DNA of 19,699 bases, taken from an uncultured Collinsella sp. (GTDB lineage: Bacteria; Actinomycetota; Coriobacteriia; Coriobacteriales; Coriobacteriaceae). The notes under the pieces were generated by a model. It was not told where the DNA came from. It saw nothing but the letters and a program-made list of their open reading frames with translations, and did no database searches. Made by a program: the position numbers and the translations under genes. Where the stretch lies: positions 1-19,699 of the forward strand of contig CAJLUE010000031.1 of assembly GCA_905209765.1 (NCBI GenBank), read 5' to 3'. Each line of letters begins with the position of its first letter. Position 1 is the stretch's first letter. Shown here piece after piece: positions 1 through 6,794 of the stretch.

Positions 1-40
1 GCGTATCAATCGACGGGTTCATGGTAACGGTCAGAATCAT
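1..40 (-). CDS. lacC: Tagatose-6-phosphate kinase, N-terminal fragment (runs off left edge)
   Basis: Read on the minus strand, an ATG at 40-38 opens a frame to the window edge that translates as MILTVTMNPSIDT. This is the characteristic first beta-strand of PfkB-family sugar kinases of the LacC/FruK type, which begin MILTVTxNPSID. An AGGAG ribosome binding site lies about 6 nt upstream (about 46-50). The gene follows lacA and lacB in the same orientation, which is the lacABC order known from lactose operons of Firmicutes. LacC phosphorylates tagatose-6-phosphate to tagatose-1,6-bisphosphate with ATP. Only 13 codons are visible, so the choice of LacC over 1-phosphofructokinase rests on context. 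The fragment is too short to see catalytic residues. Confidence 0.8.
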   Translation of the reverse strand, partial: MILTVTMNPSIDT

Positions 41-238
41 ATTGAACTCCTGTTTAGAAAACCGGCCCGCGCCCCATCACAGAAACGCGAGCCGTCAATT
101 AAAAAGCTGCAGAATGCCAGGTACCGCCAAAACGAAGCACACAAGCTCAGCAAGCAAAAGTGTTATCGGAGCAGCTCGCCCGCCAGATGGCTTCGCAGCG
201 TCGACTGGTCTGGCGTTCGGTAGAACGCCGGAACCCCA
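41..238. other. lacB-lacC intercistronic region with a hairpin
   Basis: About 200 bp separate lacB from lacC, long for an operon. About 10 bp past the lacB stop is a perfect hairpin (GGCGTTC at 212-218, loop GGTA, GAACGCC at 223-229). No T-run follows it on the minus strand, so it looks more like an mRNA processing or stability structure than a terminator. No convincing ORF is seen in the rest. Confidence 0.4.
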
Positions 239-763
239 CTAGTCGTGGTATTCGCCGCGGTCCCACTTCTCCAGGAACTCGTCAAAGAAGTGCGGGTCAG
301 CCTGAGCCTCGGCGTCGGCCTTGTTGCAGGCATCAATCTTGGCAATCAGGGCATCGTGCTCGGGAGTCTTGTCGTAGGGCTCCTCCAGGAAGGCAAGCAT
401 GATATCGGCCATCAGGAACTCGCCGGTGATCTTGCCGCCAAAGCCCACGATGTTGGCGTTGAGCTCGCGACGGGCATACAGGGCAGAGGTCATGTCGCGA
501 ACCAGGGCGCAGCGGGCGCCGGGAACCTTGTTGACGGCGTTGGTGATGCCGATGCCGGTGCCGCACAGGGCCACGCCAAAGTCGGCCTTGCCGCTGGCAA
601 CAGCCTCGCCCACGGCCTTACCGTAAATGGGATAGTGCGTACGGGTGTGGCTGTAGGTGCCGCAGTCAAGCACCTTGTAGCCAGCCTGCTCCAGGCGGTC
701 GGCCAGATAGATCTTCTCGTCCGTAACGATATGGTCGCAACCGATTGCGATGGTCTTCTTCAT
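239..763 (-). CDS. lacB: Galactose-6-phosphate isomerase subunit LacB
   Basis: This 174-aa protein is an RpiB/LacAB-family sugar-phosphate isomerase. With LacA it converts D-galactose-6-phosphate to D-tagatose-6-phosphate in the cytoplasm, the first step of the tagatose pathway. Visible signatures are the N-terminal strand MKKTIAIGCDH (residues 1-11), the conserved CGTGIGITNAVNKVPGARC stretch with Cys67 at the active-site loop, and RDMTSALYARRELNANIVGFGG (89-110). The length matches known LacB (about 171 aa). The ATG at 763 is preceded by AAAGGA. It lies 63 bp downstream of lacA in the same orientation and upstream of lacC, so a lacABC operon is likely. The retained Cys and the C-terminal FLEKWDRGEY tail distinguish LacB from LacA and from ribose-5-phosphate isomerase B. 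Confidence 0.93.
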   Translation of the reverse strand: MKKTIAIGCDHIVTDEKIYLADRLEQAGYKVLDCGTYSHTRTHYPIYGKAVGEAVASGKADFGVALCGTGIGITNAVNKVPGARCALVRDMTSALYARRELNANIVGFGGKITGEFLMADIMLAFLEEPYDKTPEHDALIAKIDACNKADAEAQADPHFFDEFLEKWDRGEYHD

Positions 764-826
764 CAGAACGTCCTTTCGTCTGAATTCACAAGTTGAGATA
801 GAAGTTCGAGTTCTCGGTGGCTCTCG

Positions 827-1255
827 TTAGGCCATCTTATTGAGCATGTCGACACGGATCTGGTGACGGCCGCCGGCGTACTGGGCGCGCAGGAACTCGC
901 GGGCGATCTTCTTGGCGACCTCGGTGCCCACAACGCCCGGGCCCATGGTGACCATGCGCGAGCCGTTGTGTTCGCGGGTCATGTAAGCGGAACGCTCATC
1001 GGAAATGTTGGCGACGACCATGCCCTTGATCTTGACGGCGGCCATATAGGAGCCGACGCCGTACTTATCGAATGCGAAGCCCTGGGAATCCTTGTGCTCC
1101 AGCAGGTCCTTGGCAACGGCGGTGGCGGAATCGACAAAGTCCGCGGCAGGGGTCTCGGAATAGTCGACGACCTCGTGACCGTCGGCGATGAGCATCTCCT
1201 TGATGGACTCCTTCATCGACATACCGTCGGCATCGGAAGCGATTACAACTCTCAT
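827..1255 (-). CDS. lacA: Galactose-6-phosphate isomerase subunit LacA
   Basis: This 142-aa protein has the usual LacA length (about 141-142 aa). It starts MRVVIASDADGMSMK, has FDKYGVGSYMAA where LacB has the CGTG loop, carries ISDERSAYMTREHN (about 103-116), and ends GGRHQIRVDMLNKM, a typical LacA C-terminus. It pairs with LacB to form the heteromeric galactose-6-phosphate isomerase, with the active site at the subunit interface (family knowledge). The ATG at 1255 has a strong AAGGAGG site. It is the first gene of the minus-strand lacABC operon. The 308-bp region upstream carries TGTTCA/TGAACA and TTTGTTC/GAACAAA inverted repeats, suggesting repression by a DeoR/LacR-type regulator. Confidence 0.93.
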   Translation of the reverse strand: MRVVIASDADGMSMKESIKEMLIADGHEVVDYSETPAADFVDSATAVAKDLLEHKDSQGFAFDKYGVGSYMAAVKIKGMVVANISDERSAYMTREHNGSRMVTMGPGVVGTEVAKKIAREFLRAQYAGGRHQIRVDMLNKMA

Positions 1256-1349
1256 GACATCCTCCTTGAGAGATACGCAGGTGCGTAGTTTCTGTTTGGA
1301 AGTGTTGAATCGCGTTCAGGTCCGGGCATCTGAATGTGCGGTTCTTCAC

Positions 1350-1425
1350 TGTTCATGTTTATTTGAACACATTCGAACATTAACTGCAACAATAATTTGT
1401 TTGTCTTTGTTCTTTTTTGAACAAA
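1350..1425. promoter_or_regulatory. Candidate LacR/DeoR-type operators upstream of lacA
   Basis: Two inverted repeats lie 95-170 bp upstream of the lacA start. One is TGTTCA (1350-1355) with TGAACA (1364-1369). The other is a perfect TTTGTTC (1406-1412), six Ts, GAACAAA (1419-1425). A further half-site GAACA follows at 1375-1379. The TTGTTCTTTTTTG core recurs in front of lacF (3464-3476, minus strand). DeoR-family LacR proteins are known to bind TGTTT/GAACA-rich operators. That the DeoR at the right of the window binds here is inference. Confidence 0.5.
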
Positions 1426-1490
1426 TACCGTTCGCGGATGGTTGCTGACCGTTTGGACTCAGAAAAGGCCCGGCTTACCGCGCATTCAAC

Positions 1491-1529
1491 AAACAAAAGG
1501 GCGGCCGAGAACGTGTCTCGGCCGCCCTT
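1491..1529 (-). terminator. Intrinsic terminator of the 1564-2568 gene
   Basis: A perfect 14-bp stem (AAGGGCGGCCGAGA at 1497-1510, loop ACGTG, TCTCGGCCGCCCTT at 1516-1529) is followed on the minus strand by a T-rich tail TTTTGTTTG. It lies 35 bp past the stop of the membrane-protein gene and separates it from the lacA promoter. Confidence 0.85.
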
Positions 1530-1563
1530 CGGCGGTATGCCCCAGTATATACAGCTGTTTTAG

Positions 1564-2568
1564 CTACTCGGACTGCCCGCCCTTTTTGGCGTGCTTGGAC
1601 GGAGCGCTCAGAAAGCGACCCGTCAGATAGTTCGCCGGGCCGGAAATATCAATCCCCAGTAGCACGTGCCCCAGCCACAAAAACGCCGCGAGCACCAGCA
1701 ATGGAATCACGCACGAGGTCACGATCATCACGATGACGCCTTCGATCAGATCGGTCACCTGCTGCACAATTTCATCGGTAATCTGCTTGGCACCGCTGGT
1801 CACCGATGTGACGAGACCCGAGGCACCGTCGGCAAGCTGCTCAAGCACATTCTTGGACTCTGTGGACTCGGTCTTTTTCTTGCTTGCTTTGGAGCTGTCG
1901 CTATCTGCCGCATCCGCAGCCTTTTGCTGAGCTTGCTCAATACTTACGCGATACGTTTCATCGACCTTCTGCGACACCCATACGCTTGCGGGCACCAACA
2001 CCATGCCAATTATGGCGACCACCAGCACACGCGTTGCCACGCGGCGAATGACTGTGCTCGTGCTCCAGCGTCCGTGAATGCCAAGTGAGATCGCAAAGAG
2101 CACCAGCGCAAACGGGATCAGGATGCCCAGGCCAACCGACCACAAAATCGTAAGCAAATATTTCTCTAGGTATAGCACGGCAAGCACGATACCAAGGTTG
2201 CCTGAAAGCTGCGCGAGCTGCTCGGCGACTGGCGTTCCCGTATCGCCCGGCAGCGCAGTGATACCCGCAGATAGGGCGACGCACGAGGTCGTGAGCGCCA
2301 AAACATTGCCCTTCTTTTGATCGATGACCTCGATGGTGGAGTCCCAAGTCTTGGTATCGGCAAAATGCGGACGAGCTACAAAGCCCGACAGCAGCGCCAG
2401 TACCACGAGCGCAACGATAAAGCCAATCTGTAGCTTTTTGTTTGCGCACACGATATCGGACAGGCTGGGCTGTAGCTCGGTTACCGTCGTATGCTCAGTT
2501 ATCTGGACAGGACGCCCATGGGCCATCTCGTGCGCACCTCTTTTTTGTATTGACCCGTTATCCGGCAT
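1564..2568 (-). CDS. Multi-pass membrane protein of unknown function
   Basis: I do not recognise a family for this 334-aa protein. After a hydrophilic N-terminus (1-46) there are hydrophobic segments at about 48-65, 123-162 (probably two helices), 178-198 and 276-305. Between the third and last lies a polar stretch (about 205-240) rich in Ala, Ser, Asp and Lys (AADSDSSKASKKKTES), then an amphipathic region and a basic C-terminal tail (SKHAKKGG). There are no visible enzymatic motifs. The ATG at 2568 is chosen because GAGGAGG lies 7-8 nt upstream. A second ATG at 2526, with AGAGGTG before it, is possible. The gene has its own terminator and sits alone between lac genes, so a role in lactose use is not implied. 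Confidence 0.75.
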   Translation of the reverse strand: MPDNGSIQKRGAHEMAHGRPVQITEHTTVTELQPSLSDIVCANKKLQIGFIVALVVLALLSGFVARPHFADTKTWDSTIEVIDQKKGNVLALTTSCVALSAGITALPGDTGTPVAEQLAQLSGNLGIVLAVLYLEKYLLTILWSVGLGILIPFALVLFAISLGIHGRWSTSTVIRRVATRVLVVAIIGMVLVPASVWVSQKVDETYRVSIEQAQQKAADAADSDSSKASKKKTESTESKNVLEQLADGASGLVTSVTSGAKQITDEIVQQVTDLIEGVIVMIVTSCVIPLLVLAAFLWLGHVLLGIDISGPANYLTGRFLSAPSKHAKKGGQSE

Positions 2569-2684
2569 TTGGATACCTCCTCATTCCGGCCTGTATTGCG
2601 GGTGAAAGTATACCCATCCAGCGAAAAACCGAACGGGAGGGCGTGCAGAAGCTCCATAACGCTGCTAGTCGAACAGTGCCATTT

Positions 2685-2838
2685 CAAAACTATGCCGGTT
2701 TACTACCGTAAAACCGATAGGACCGACCACATTTGCTATTAGCAGAAAATGGCAAGCTTTCTACCTGCGGCTTTGATAACGCTGTTCTTTCTATAGTTGA
2801 AAGAATACGATTCATCGTAGTAAACCGGCATAGTTTTG
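2685..2838. repeat. Small noncoding element with perfect 22-bp terminal inverted repeats
   Basis: The left end (2685-2706, beginning CAAAACTATGCCGG) is the exact reverse complement of the right end (2817-2838, ending CCGGCATAGTTTTG), with 110 bp between. The inside is AT-richer than the surroundings and has no convincing ORF. The shape fits a miniature inverted-repeat element (MITE) or a remnant of an insertion sequence. I see no target-site duplication directly outside the ends and no transposase in the window, so mobility is inference. Confidence 0.55.
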
Positions 2839-2964
2839 TAACCGACGGGTCGAGTCGGCACCGCAACAAACCTAATAACCCGTTTTCTTCCATCCTCAAA
2901 GGATCAAATGCATGGCAGGAGTGTCCCTAACTGCCGGCAGATAAGGAACGTCCCCAAGTGCCGG

Positions 2965-3007
2965 GTAAAAAGAAAAAGCCCTGTCGCGAGTCTGCGGCAG
3001 AGCTTTT
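2965..3007 (-). terminator. Intrinsic terminator of lacF
   Basis: On the minus strand an imperfect 14-bp stem (AAAAGCTCTGCCGC with GCGACAGGGCTTTT; + coordinates 2994-3007 and 2974-2987) is followed by TCTTTTT. It starts about 27 bp past the lacF stop. Confidence 0.8.
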
Positions 3008-3034
3008 GGAAGGGGACTTGGTTGTGCGGACTCG

Positions 3035-3373
3035 TTAGGCGAGCTTGGCCTCGAGCTCGGCGATGCGCTTGTAGGCATCGATGGTAAAGCGGGTCTGCTT
3101 CTCCAGAATCATAGTGGTCATGAGAGTGTCCTGAGCGTGAGCCATGATGAAGGTCATCTCCATCTCGCCACCGCCGGCCTCCTGCGAAAGCAGCTTGGTC
3201 TGCGTGTCGTGGGCACCGATGAGCGCATCGCTGGCATCCTTGTGCAGCTGTTCGGCCTTCTCAAAGTCACCCTCGCGAGCAGCATCGAGCGCTGCAAGCA
3301 GATCGGTCTGGGCGTCACCTGCGTATGCGACGATCTCGAATCCAACCATCGAGATTTCTTCTTTGGTTGCCAT
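3035..3373 (-). CDS. lacF: PTS lactose/cellobiose-family EIIA component
   Basis: This 112-aa all-helical EIIA accepts phosphate from HPr on a histidine and passes it to the EIIB domain of a lactose/cellobiose permease. The family signature MAHAQDTLMT is at residues 77-86: His79 is the expected phosphorylation site and Asp82 the metal-binding position of the trimer. GFEIVAYAGDAQ at the N-terminus is also typical, and the length fits LacF/CelC (about 105 aa). The ATG at 3373 has AAAGGAA upstream. No other EIIA gene is in the window, while three EIICB permeases lack an EIIA domain, so it probably serves several of them. Upstream are TTGTTC- and TGAACGGTT-type motifs. LacF versus CelC naming rests on the lacAB/lacG context. 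Confidence 0.9.
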   Translation of the reverse strand: MATKEEISMVGFEIVAYAGDAQTDLLAALDAAREGDFEKAEQLHKDASDALIGAHDTQTKLLSQEAGGGEMEMTFIMAHAQDTLMTTMILEKQTRFTIDAYKRIAELEAKLA

Positions 3374-3455
3374 ATTGCGTTCCTTTCACATATGAACCAA
3401 TGGAGAGCATCGCGTCCGGGCATACGCGCTGCGTTCTGTATGGCAGAAACATTAA

Positions 3456-3555
3456 CATTCAAACAAAAAAGAACAACGCAAAACGCAATTTCGAGCTATG
3501 AACGGTTGCTTTTCACCCGTGAACGGTTTTTAAACTGTTTTGAACAATATCAAAC
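3456..3555. promoter_or_regulatory. Regulatory region upstream of lacF
   Basis: Read on the minus strand, 3464-3476 gives TTGTTCTTTTTTG, the same core as the perfect palindrome in front of lacA. TGAACGGTT occurs twice as a direct repeat exactly 21 bp apart (3499-3507 and 3520-3528, about two helical turns). A further TTTTGAACAA follows at 3538-3547. These are candidate operators for a LacR/DeoR-like regulator and for the factor reading the ACCGTTCA motif seen elsewhere in the window. No clear -35/-10 pair could be assigned. Confidence 0.45.
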
Positions 3556-3587
3556 ATGATTAGTGGAAGCCCAAACAGGACCGCACC

Positions 3588-4592
3588 CTAACGCAAATCG
3601 CGCACCGTATCGCCCTCTACGAGCACGCCGGGGATCAGCATGTGCTCCACGCCAGACGCAACCTCCTCGGCACCGGCGATCTTATCGACTGCCCACATGC
3701 CGACACGCTTGTTGTCAAAGCGCACGGTGGTCAGGCGACGGTCGGGCACGATATCGCCCAGACTGTCATCTACACCCACCACGCTCACATCCTCGGGCAC
3801 GTGCTTTCCGCGCGACTCGAGTCCGCGAATGCAACCGTAGGCCATGGCGTCGTTGGAGGCATAGATGGCAGTACAGGTCGGATCGTCCGCCAGAGCCTGG
3901 CCTGCGGCATATCCACTCTGAGCCGTCCAGTCGCCACGGATGAGTCGCGGTGGCTCAATACCATGCGCGCGCAATGTCTCGCGCCAGCCCTCCTCGCGCT
4001 GCATGCCCGAAAGCGAGCGCTCGGGACACGAGATAAAGTGCACGGTCTTGTGCCCCTGCCCCAGCAAGTACTCGACAACCTGGCGCGAACAATCGAACTG
4101 ATCGTTATCGACCGTCGAGCACAGCGGGTGCTCCAACATCGTAACGAGCACTGTCTGCATGCCGGGCAGTGGCTCGAAGGTGCCAAAGTCCGCCGGCATG
4201 CGATTCATGATCACAACCATACCGTCCACTGGCAGTGCGCTCATGCGCGACGATGCGCTCTCGAGGGTATACGGATGCCCATCTACTTTCGTGAGGGTAA
4301 TGGCGTAGCCGTGCTTATCGGCGGCGGCAGCAAAGCCCTCCATACGGTCGAGGTTGCCGGTACCGGTAATGTTGAACATGGCGACGCCGACAGTCTTAAA
4401 CTTGCCGCGGCGCAGCGATCGACCGGCAAAGTTTGGACGATAGCCAAGCTCGCGCATGGCGGCACGCACGCGCTCCTTGGTCTCGGGGCGCACGCTGGGC
4501 GAATCGTGGACAGTGCGCGAGACCGTCTGTTCTGAGACGCCCGCGAGGAGCGCCACATCCTTAACGGAAACCGATTTTTTAACAGCGGCCAT
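3588..4592 (-). CDS. LacI-family transcriptional regulator, module 1
   Basis: This 334-aa protein is a LacI/GalR repressor. Residues 8-28 (SVSVKDVALLAGVSEQTVSRTVH) form the helix-turn-helix. The hinge region reads RPNFAGRSLRRGK, followed by a periplasmic-binding-protein-like effector domain with DGMVVIMNR, the IYASNDAMAYGCIRGL stretch and VSVVGVDDS. It is divergent from the EIICB gene at 4949. The 356-bp gap holds two near-identical palindromic sites, so it most likely controls that permease and the GH1 gene, and possibly itself. The inducer is unknown. It is a paralogue of the regulator at 8658. The ATG at 4592 has only a weak GAAAGAT site. Confidence 0.9.
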   Translation of the reverse strand: MAAVKKSVSVKDVALLAGVSEQTVSRTVHDSPSVRPETKERVRAAMRELGYRPNFAGRSLRRGKFKTVGVAMFNITGTGNLDRMEGFAAAADKHGYAITLTKVDGHPYTLESASSRMSALPVDGMVVIMNRMPADFGTFEPLPGMQTVLVTMLEHPLCSTVDNDQFDCSRQVVEYLLGQGHKTVHFISCPERSLSGMQREEGWRETLRAHGIEPPRLIRGDWTAQSGYAAGQALADDPTCTAIYASNDAMAYGCIRGLESRGKHVPEDVSVVGVDDSLGDIVPDRRLTTVRFDNKRVGMWAVDKIAGAEEVASGVEHMLIPGVLVEGDTVRDLR

Positions 4593-4703
4593 AGGTTGAT
4601 CTTTCTATGTCAACGATGCCATTGGTGGCACCCTACGCAGTCAAATGAAACGTCTTCAAGTATATCTAACGCCTCCCCCACCATACGCTCACCACCCAAA
4701 ACC

Positions 4704-4736
4704 TACCGTTCACCGACATTTTTGCTTCACCGAACG
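4704..4736. promoter_or_regulatory. ACCGTTCACCGA motif with a degenerate inverted partner
   Basis: ACCGTTCACCGA at 4704-4715 is identical to the 12-mer at 16873-16884 and to the reverse complement of 16796-16807. At 4725-4736 TTCACCGAACGG follows, combining the two half-motifs. A related ACCGTTTACCGG is at 9742-9753. All copies lie upstream of EIICB genes, so this looks like a shared operator. The factor is unknown. Confidence 0.45.
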
Positions 4737-4749
4737 GCTTTTGTCGCCC

Positions 4750-4887
4750 AAATGTTAACGTTGCCATTGTGCAAACACAGAGCCACCGGGCGGCTCAAAC
4801 GTTTACGCGCAAGGAATCGACGGTCCACAGGCACAGGGACCACCGATTCGCGTCTTTTTTGTATCCAAAAATGGCAACGTCAACATT
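4750..4887. promoter_or_regulatory. Pair of LacI-type operators upstream of module 1 permease
   Basis: AATGTTAACGTTGCCATT (4751-4768) and AATGGCAACGTCAACATT (4870-4887) are near-palindromes with the central CG typical of LacI-family sites. The second is the reverse complement of the first with one mismatch. Their centres are 119 bp apart, which would allow looping. They match the perfect palindrome in front of the module 2 permease (AATGACAACGTTGTCATT). Between them lie two small GC-rich hairpins (GAGCC/GGCTC at 4780-4796 and GGTCC/GGACC). Assignment to the divergent LacI regulator is inference from position and symmetry. Confidence 0.65.
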
Positions 4888-4948
4888 TTGGCAGCCAAAC
4901 GCCAAAAGCTACCATCGTTGCTAGCCCACCGACTCTTAGGAGCTTTGC

Positions 4949-6724
4949 ATGGAGCAACTCATCGCCATCATCGAAAAGGGCCAGCCCTTTTTCAACGCGA
5001 TCGCCCGCAACAAGTACCTCAAGGCGATCCGTGACGGTTTTATCTCCGTCATCCCCATCATCATCTTCTCGTCCATCTTTTGCCTGGTAGCCTCGGTCCC
5101 CAACATCTGGGGTTTCTACTGGCCCGATGACATCAACAACGCCCTGTGGAAGTGCTACAACTACTCCATGGGCATTCTGGCCATCGCCTGCGCCGCCACC
5201 ACGGCCAAGCACTTCGCCGACGCTCAGAACCGCGATCTGCCCAAGAACAACCAGATCAACTTTATCTCGTGCATGTGCGCGGCCATCATCGGCTTCTTGC
5301 TCCTTTCGAGCGACACCATCGCCACGGACGCCGCCAGCGGCTTCAACACCACCTACCTTGGTTCCAAGGGCCTGCTGACCGCTTTCATCGCTGCGTTTGT
5401 GACCGGCATCATCTACAAGTTCTTCATTAAGCGCAACATCACCGTCAAGATGCCCGAGCAGGTTCCGCCCAACATCTCGCAGACCTTTAAGGACATCATC
5501 CCCTTCTCCGTCTGCATCACCGTCTTTTGGGTCTTTGACATCGTCTTCCGCGCTGTTTTTGGCTTCTGCTTTGCCCAGGGCGTCATCCAGGTGTTCCAGC
5601 CCCTGTTCACCGCTGCCGACGGCTATATCGGCCTCGCTGTGATTTACGGCGCCATGAGCCTCTTCTGGTTCGTCGGCGTCCACGGCCCCTCGATCGTCGA
5701 GCCCGCCATCGCCGCCGCTCTCGTTGCCAACATGACCGACAACCTAGCTGCGTTCCAGGCTGGCCAGCACGCTTCTGCTGTCCTGACCCAGGGTGCCCAG
5801 TACTTCGTCGTCTGCATGGGCGGCACCGGCGCCACGCTCGTCCTGGTCTTTATGTTCTGCTTCCTGGCCAAGTCCCAGGAGATGCGCGCCGTCGGTAAGG
5901 CAGCTATCGTCCCCGTGTGCTTTGCCGTCAACGAGCCGCTGCTGTTCGCCGCGCCCATCGTGCTCAACCCCGTCTTCTTTGTCCCGTTTGTCTTTGCCCC
6001 GATCGCCAACATCTGGATCCTCAAGATCTTTATCGACTTCTTGGGCATGAACGGCTTTATGTACACCCTGCCCTGGACCGTCCCCGGCCCCATCGGCACC
6101 ATCATGGGCCTGGGCTTCCAGCCGCTCGCCTTTGTGATGCTCGCCCTTATCCTGGTCGTCGACTTCGTTCTGTACTATCCGTTCTTCCGTGCCTATGACG
6201 CCCAGAAGTGCGCCGAGGAGGCCGAGATCTCCCAGGAGGAGCTCGCCGCCAAGAACGCCGAGAAGGCCGCCAAGCTCAACGATGCCTTCCAGGGCAAGGC
6301 CGACGCCAAGAGCGTTGCCGCCGGCGCTGCTGCCGAGGCCGTGAAGGCCGACGCTCCCGCCGCTTCCGCAGCACCCGCTGCCGAGGCAACGGCCACCAGC
6401 GACCTCAACGGCAAGCGCGTGCTCGTGCTCTGCCAGGGCGGCGGAACTTCGGGCCTGCTCGCCAACGCGCTGGCCAAGGCTGCTAAAGAGCGCGGCATCA
6501 ATCTTGAGACCGCTGCCGAGGCATATGGCAACCACGTCGACATGCTCCCCGACTTTGACCTGGTCGTACTGGCCCCGCAGGCCGCAAGCTACCTGGCCGA
6601 CCTGCAGAAGGACTGCGAGCGCGTGGGCAACAAGTGCGTCGCCTGCCGTGGCAAGCAGTACATCGAGCTCTCCCAGAACGGTGACAAGTCTCTCGCCTTC
6701 GTAAGCGAGCAACTCTCGAAGTAA
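4949..6724 (+). CDS. PTS lactose/cellobiose-family EIICB permease, module 1
   Basis: This 591-aa fused permease imports and phosphorylates a beta-galactoside or beta-glucoside. The EIIC domain (about 1-430) has around ten hydrophobic helices and the conserved FWFVGVHGPSIVEPAI and AFAVNEPLLFAAPIVLNP-like stretches (here PVCFAVNEPLLFAAPIV). A charged then Ala/Pro-rich linker (about 430-485) leads to the EIIB domain, whose VLVLCQGGGTSG loop puts the phosphorylated cysteine at residue 495. It is longer than LacE (about 568 aa) because of the linker. It lacks an EIIA domain, so the product of the gene at 3035 is the likely phosphate donor. AGGAG lies upstream of the ATG at 4949. The GH1 gene follows 70 bp downstream with a hairpin between them. 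Lactose versus cellobiose specificity cannot be read directly. Confidence 0.9.
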   Translation: MEQLIAIIEKGQPFFNAIARNKYLKAIRDGFISVIPIIIFSSIFCLVASVPNIWGFYWPDDINNALWKCYNYSMGILAIACAATTAKHFADAQNRDLPKNNQINFISCMCAAIIGFLLLSSDTIATDAASGFNTTYLGSKGLLTAFIAAFVTGIIYKFFIKRNITVKMPEQVPPNISQTFKDIIPFSVCITVFWVFDIVFRAVFGFCFAQGVIQVFQPLFTAADGYIGLAVIYGAMSLFWFVGVHGPSIVEPAIAAALVANMTDNLAAFQAGQHASAVLTQGAQYFVVCMGGTGATLVLVFMFCFLAKSQEMRAVGKAAIVPVCFAVNEPLLFAAPIVLNPVFFVPFVFAPIANIWILKIFIDFLGMNGFMYTLPWTVPGPIGTIMGLGFQPLAFVMLALILVVDFVLYYPFFRAYDAQKCAEEAEISQEELAAKNAEKAAKLNDAFQGKADAKSVAAGAAAEAVKADAPAASAAPAAEATATSDLNGKRVLVLCQGGGTSGLLANALAKAAKERGINLETAAEAYGNHVDMLPDFDLVVLAPQAASYLADLQKDCERVGNKCVACRGKQYIELSQNGDKSLAFVSEQLSK

Positions 6725-6733
6725 GTAACGCTC

Positions 6734-6773
6734 AGGGCCAGCCGATCATCCAAGACCGGTTGGCCCTTCAATT
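6734..6773 (+). terminator. Intercistronic hairpin between EIICB and GH1 genes
   Basis: AGGGCCAGCCG (6734-6744) pairs with CGGTTGGCCCT (6757-6767), an 11-bp stem with one G-U pair. The tail TCAATTT is only partly T-rich. It may be a leaky terminator or an mRNA-processing hairpin that lowers expression of the enzyme relative to the permease, or the reverse through stabilisation. Confidence 0.45.
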
Positions 6774-6794
6774 TAGACGATTGGATATTTCATC

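Larger units (their letters stand above)
2569..3034. other. Intergenic stretch without a gene
   Basis: These 466 bp between the membrane-protein gene and lacF contain no convincing coding region. They hold a 154-bp inverted-repeat element (2685-2838), two direct copies of a GTCCCxAAxTGCCGG motif (2923-2937 and 2950-2964) and the lacF terminator (2965-3007). The 15-mers differ at two positions and lie 27 bp apart. The piece GGGGACTTGG at 3012-3021 resembles the reverse complement of the second copy. Confidence 0.6.

Noticed and set aside
4880..5683. 267-aa open frame on the minus strand
   Set aside because: It is antisense to the EIICB gene, and its Asp/Gly/Val-rich translation has no recognisable domain.
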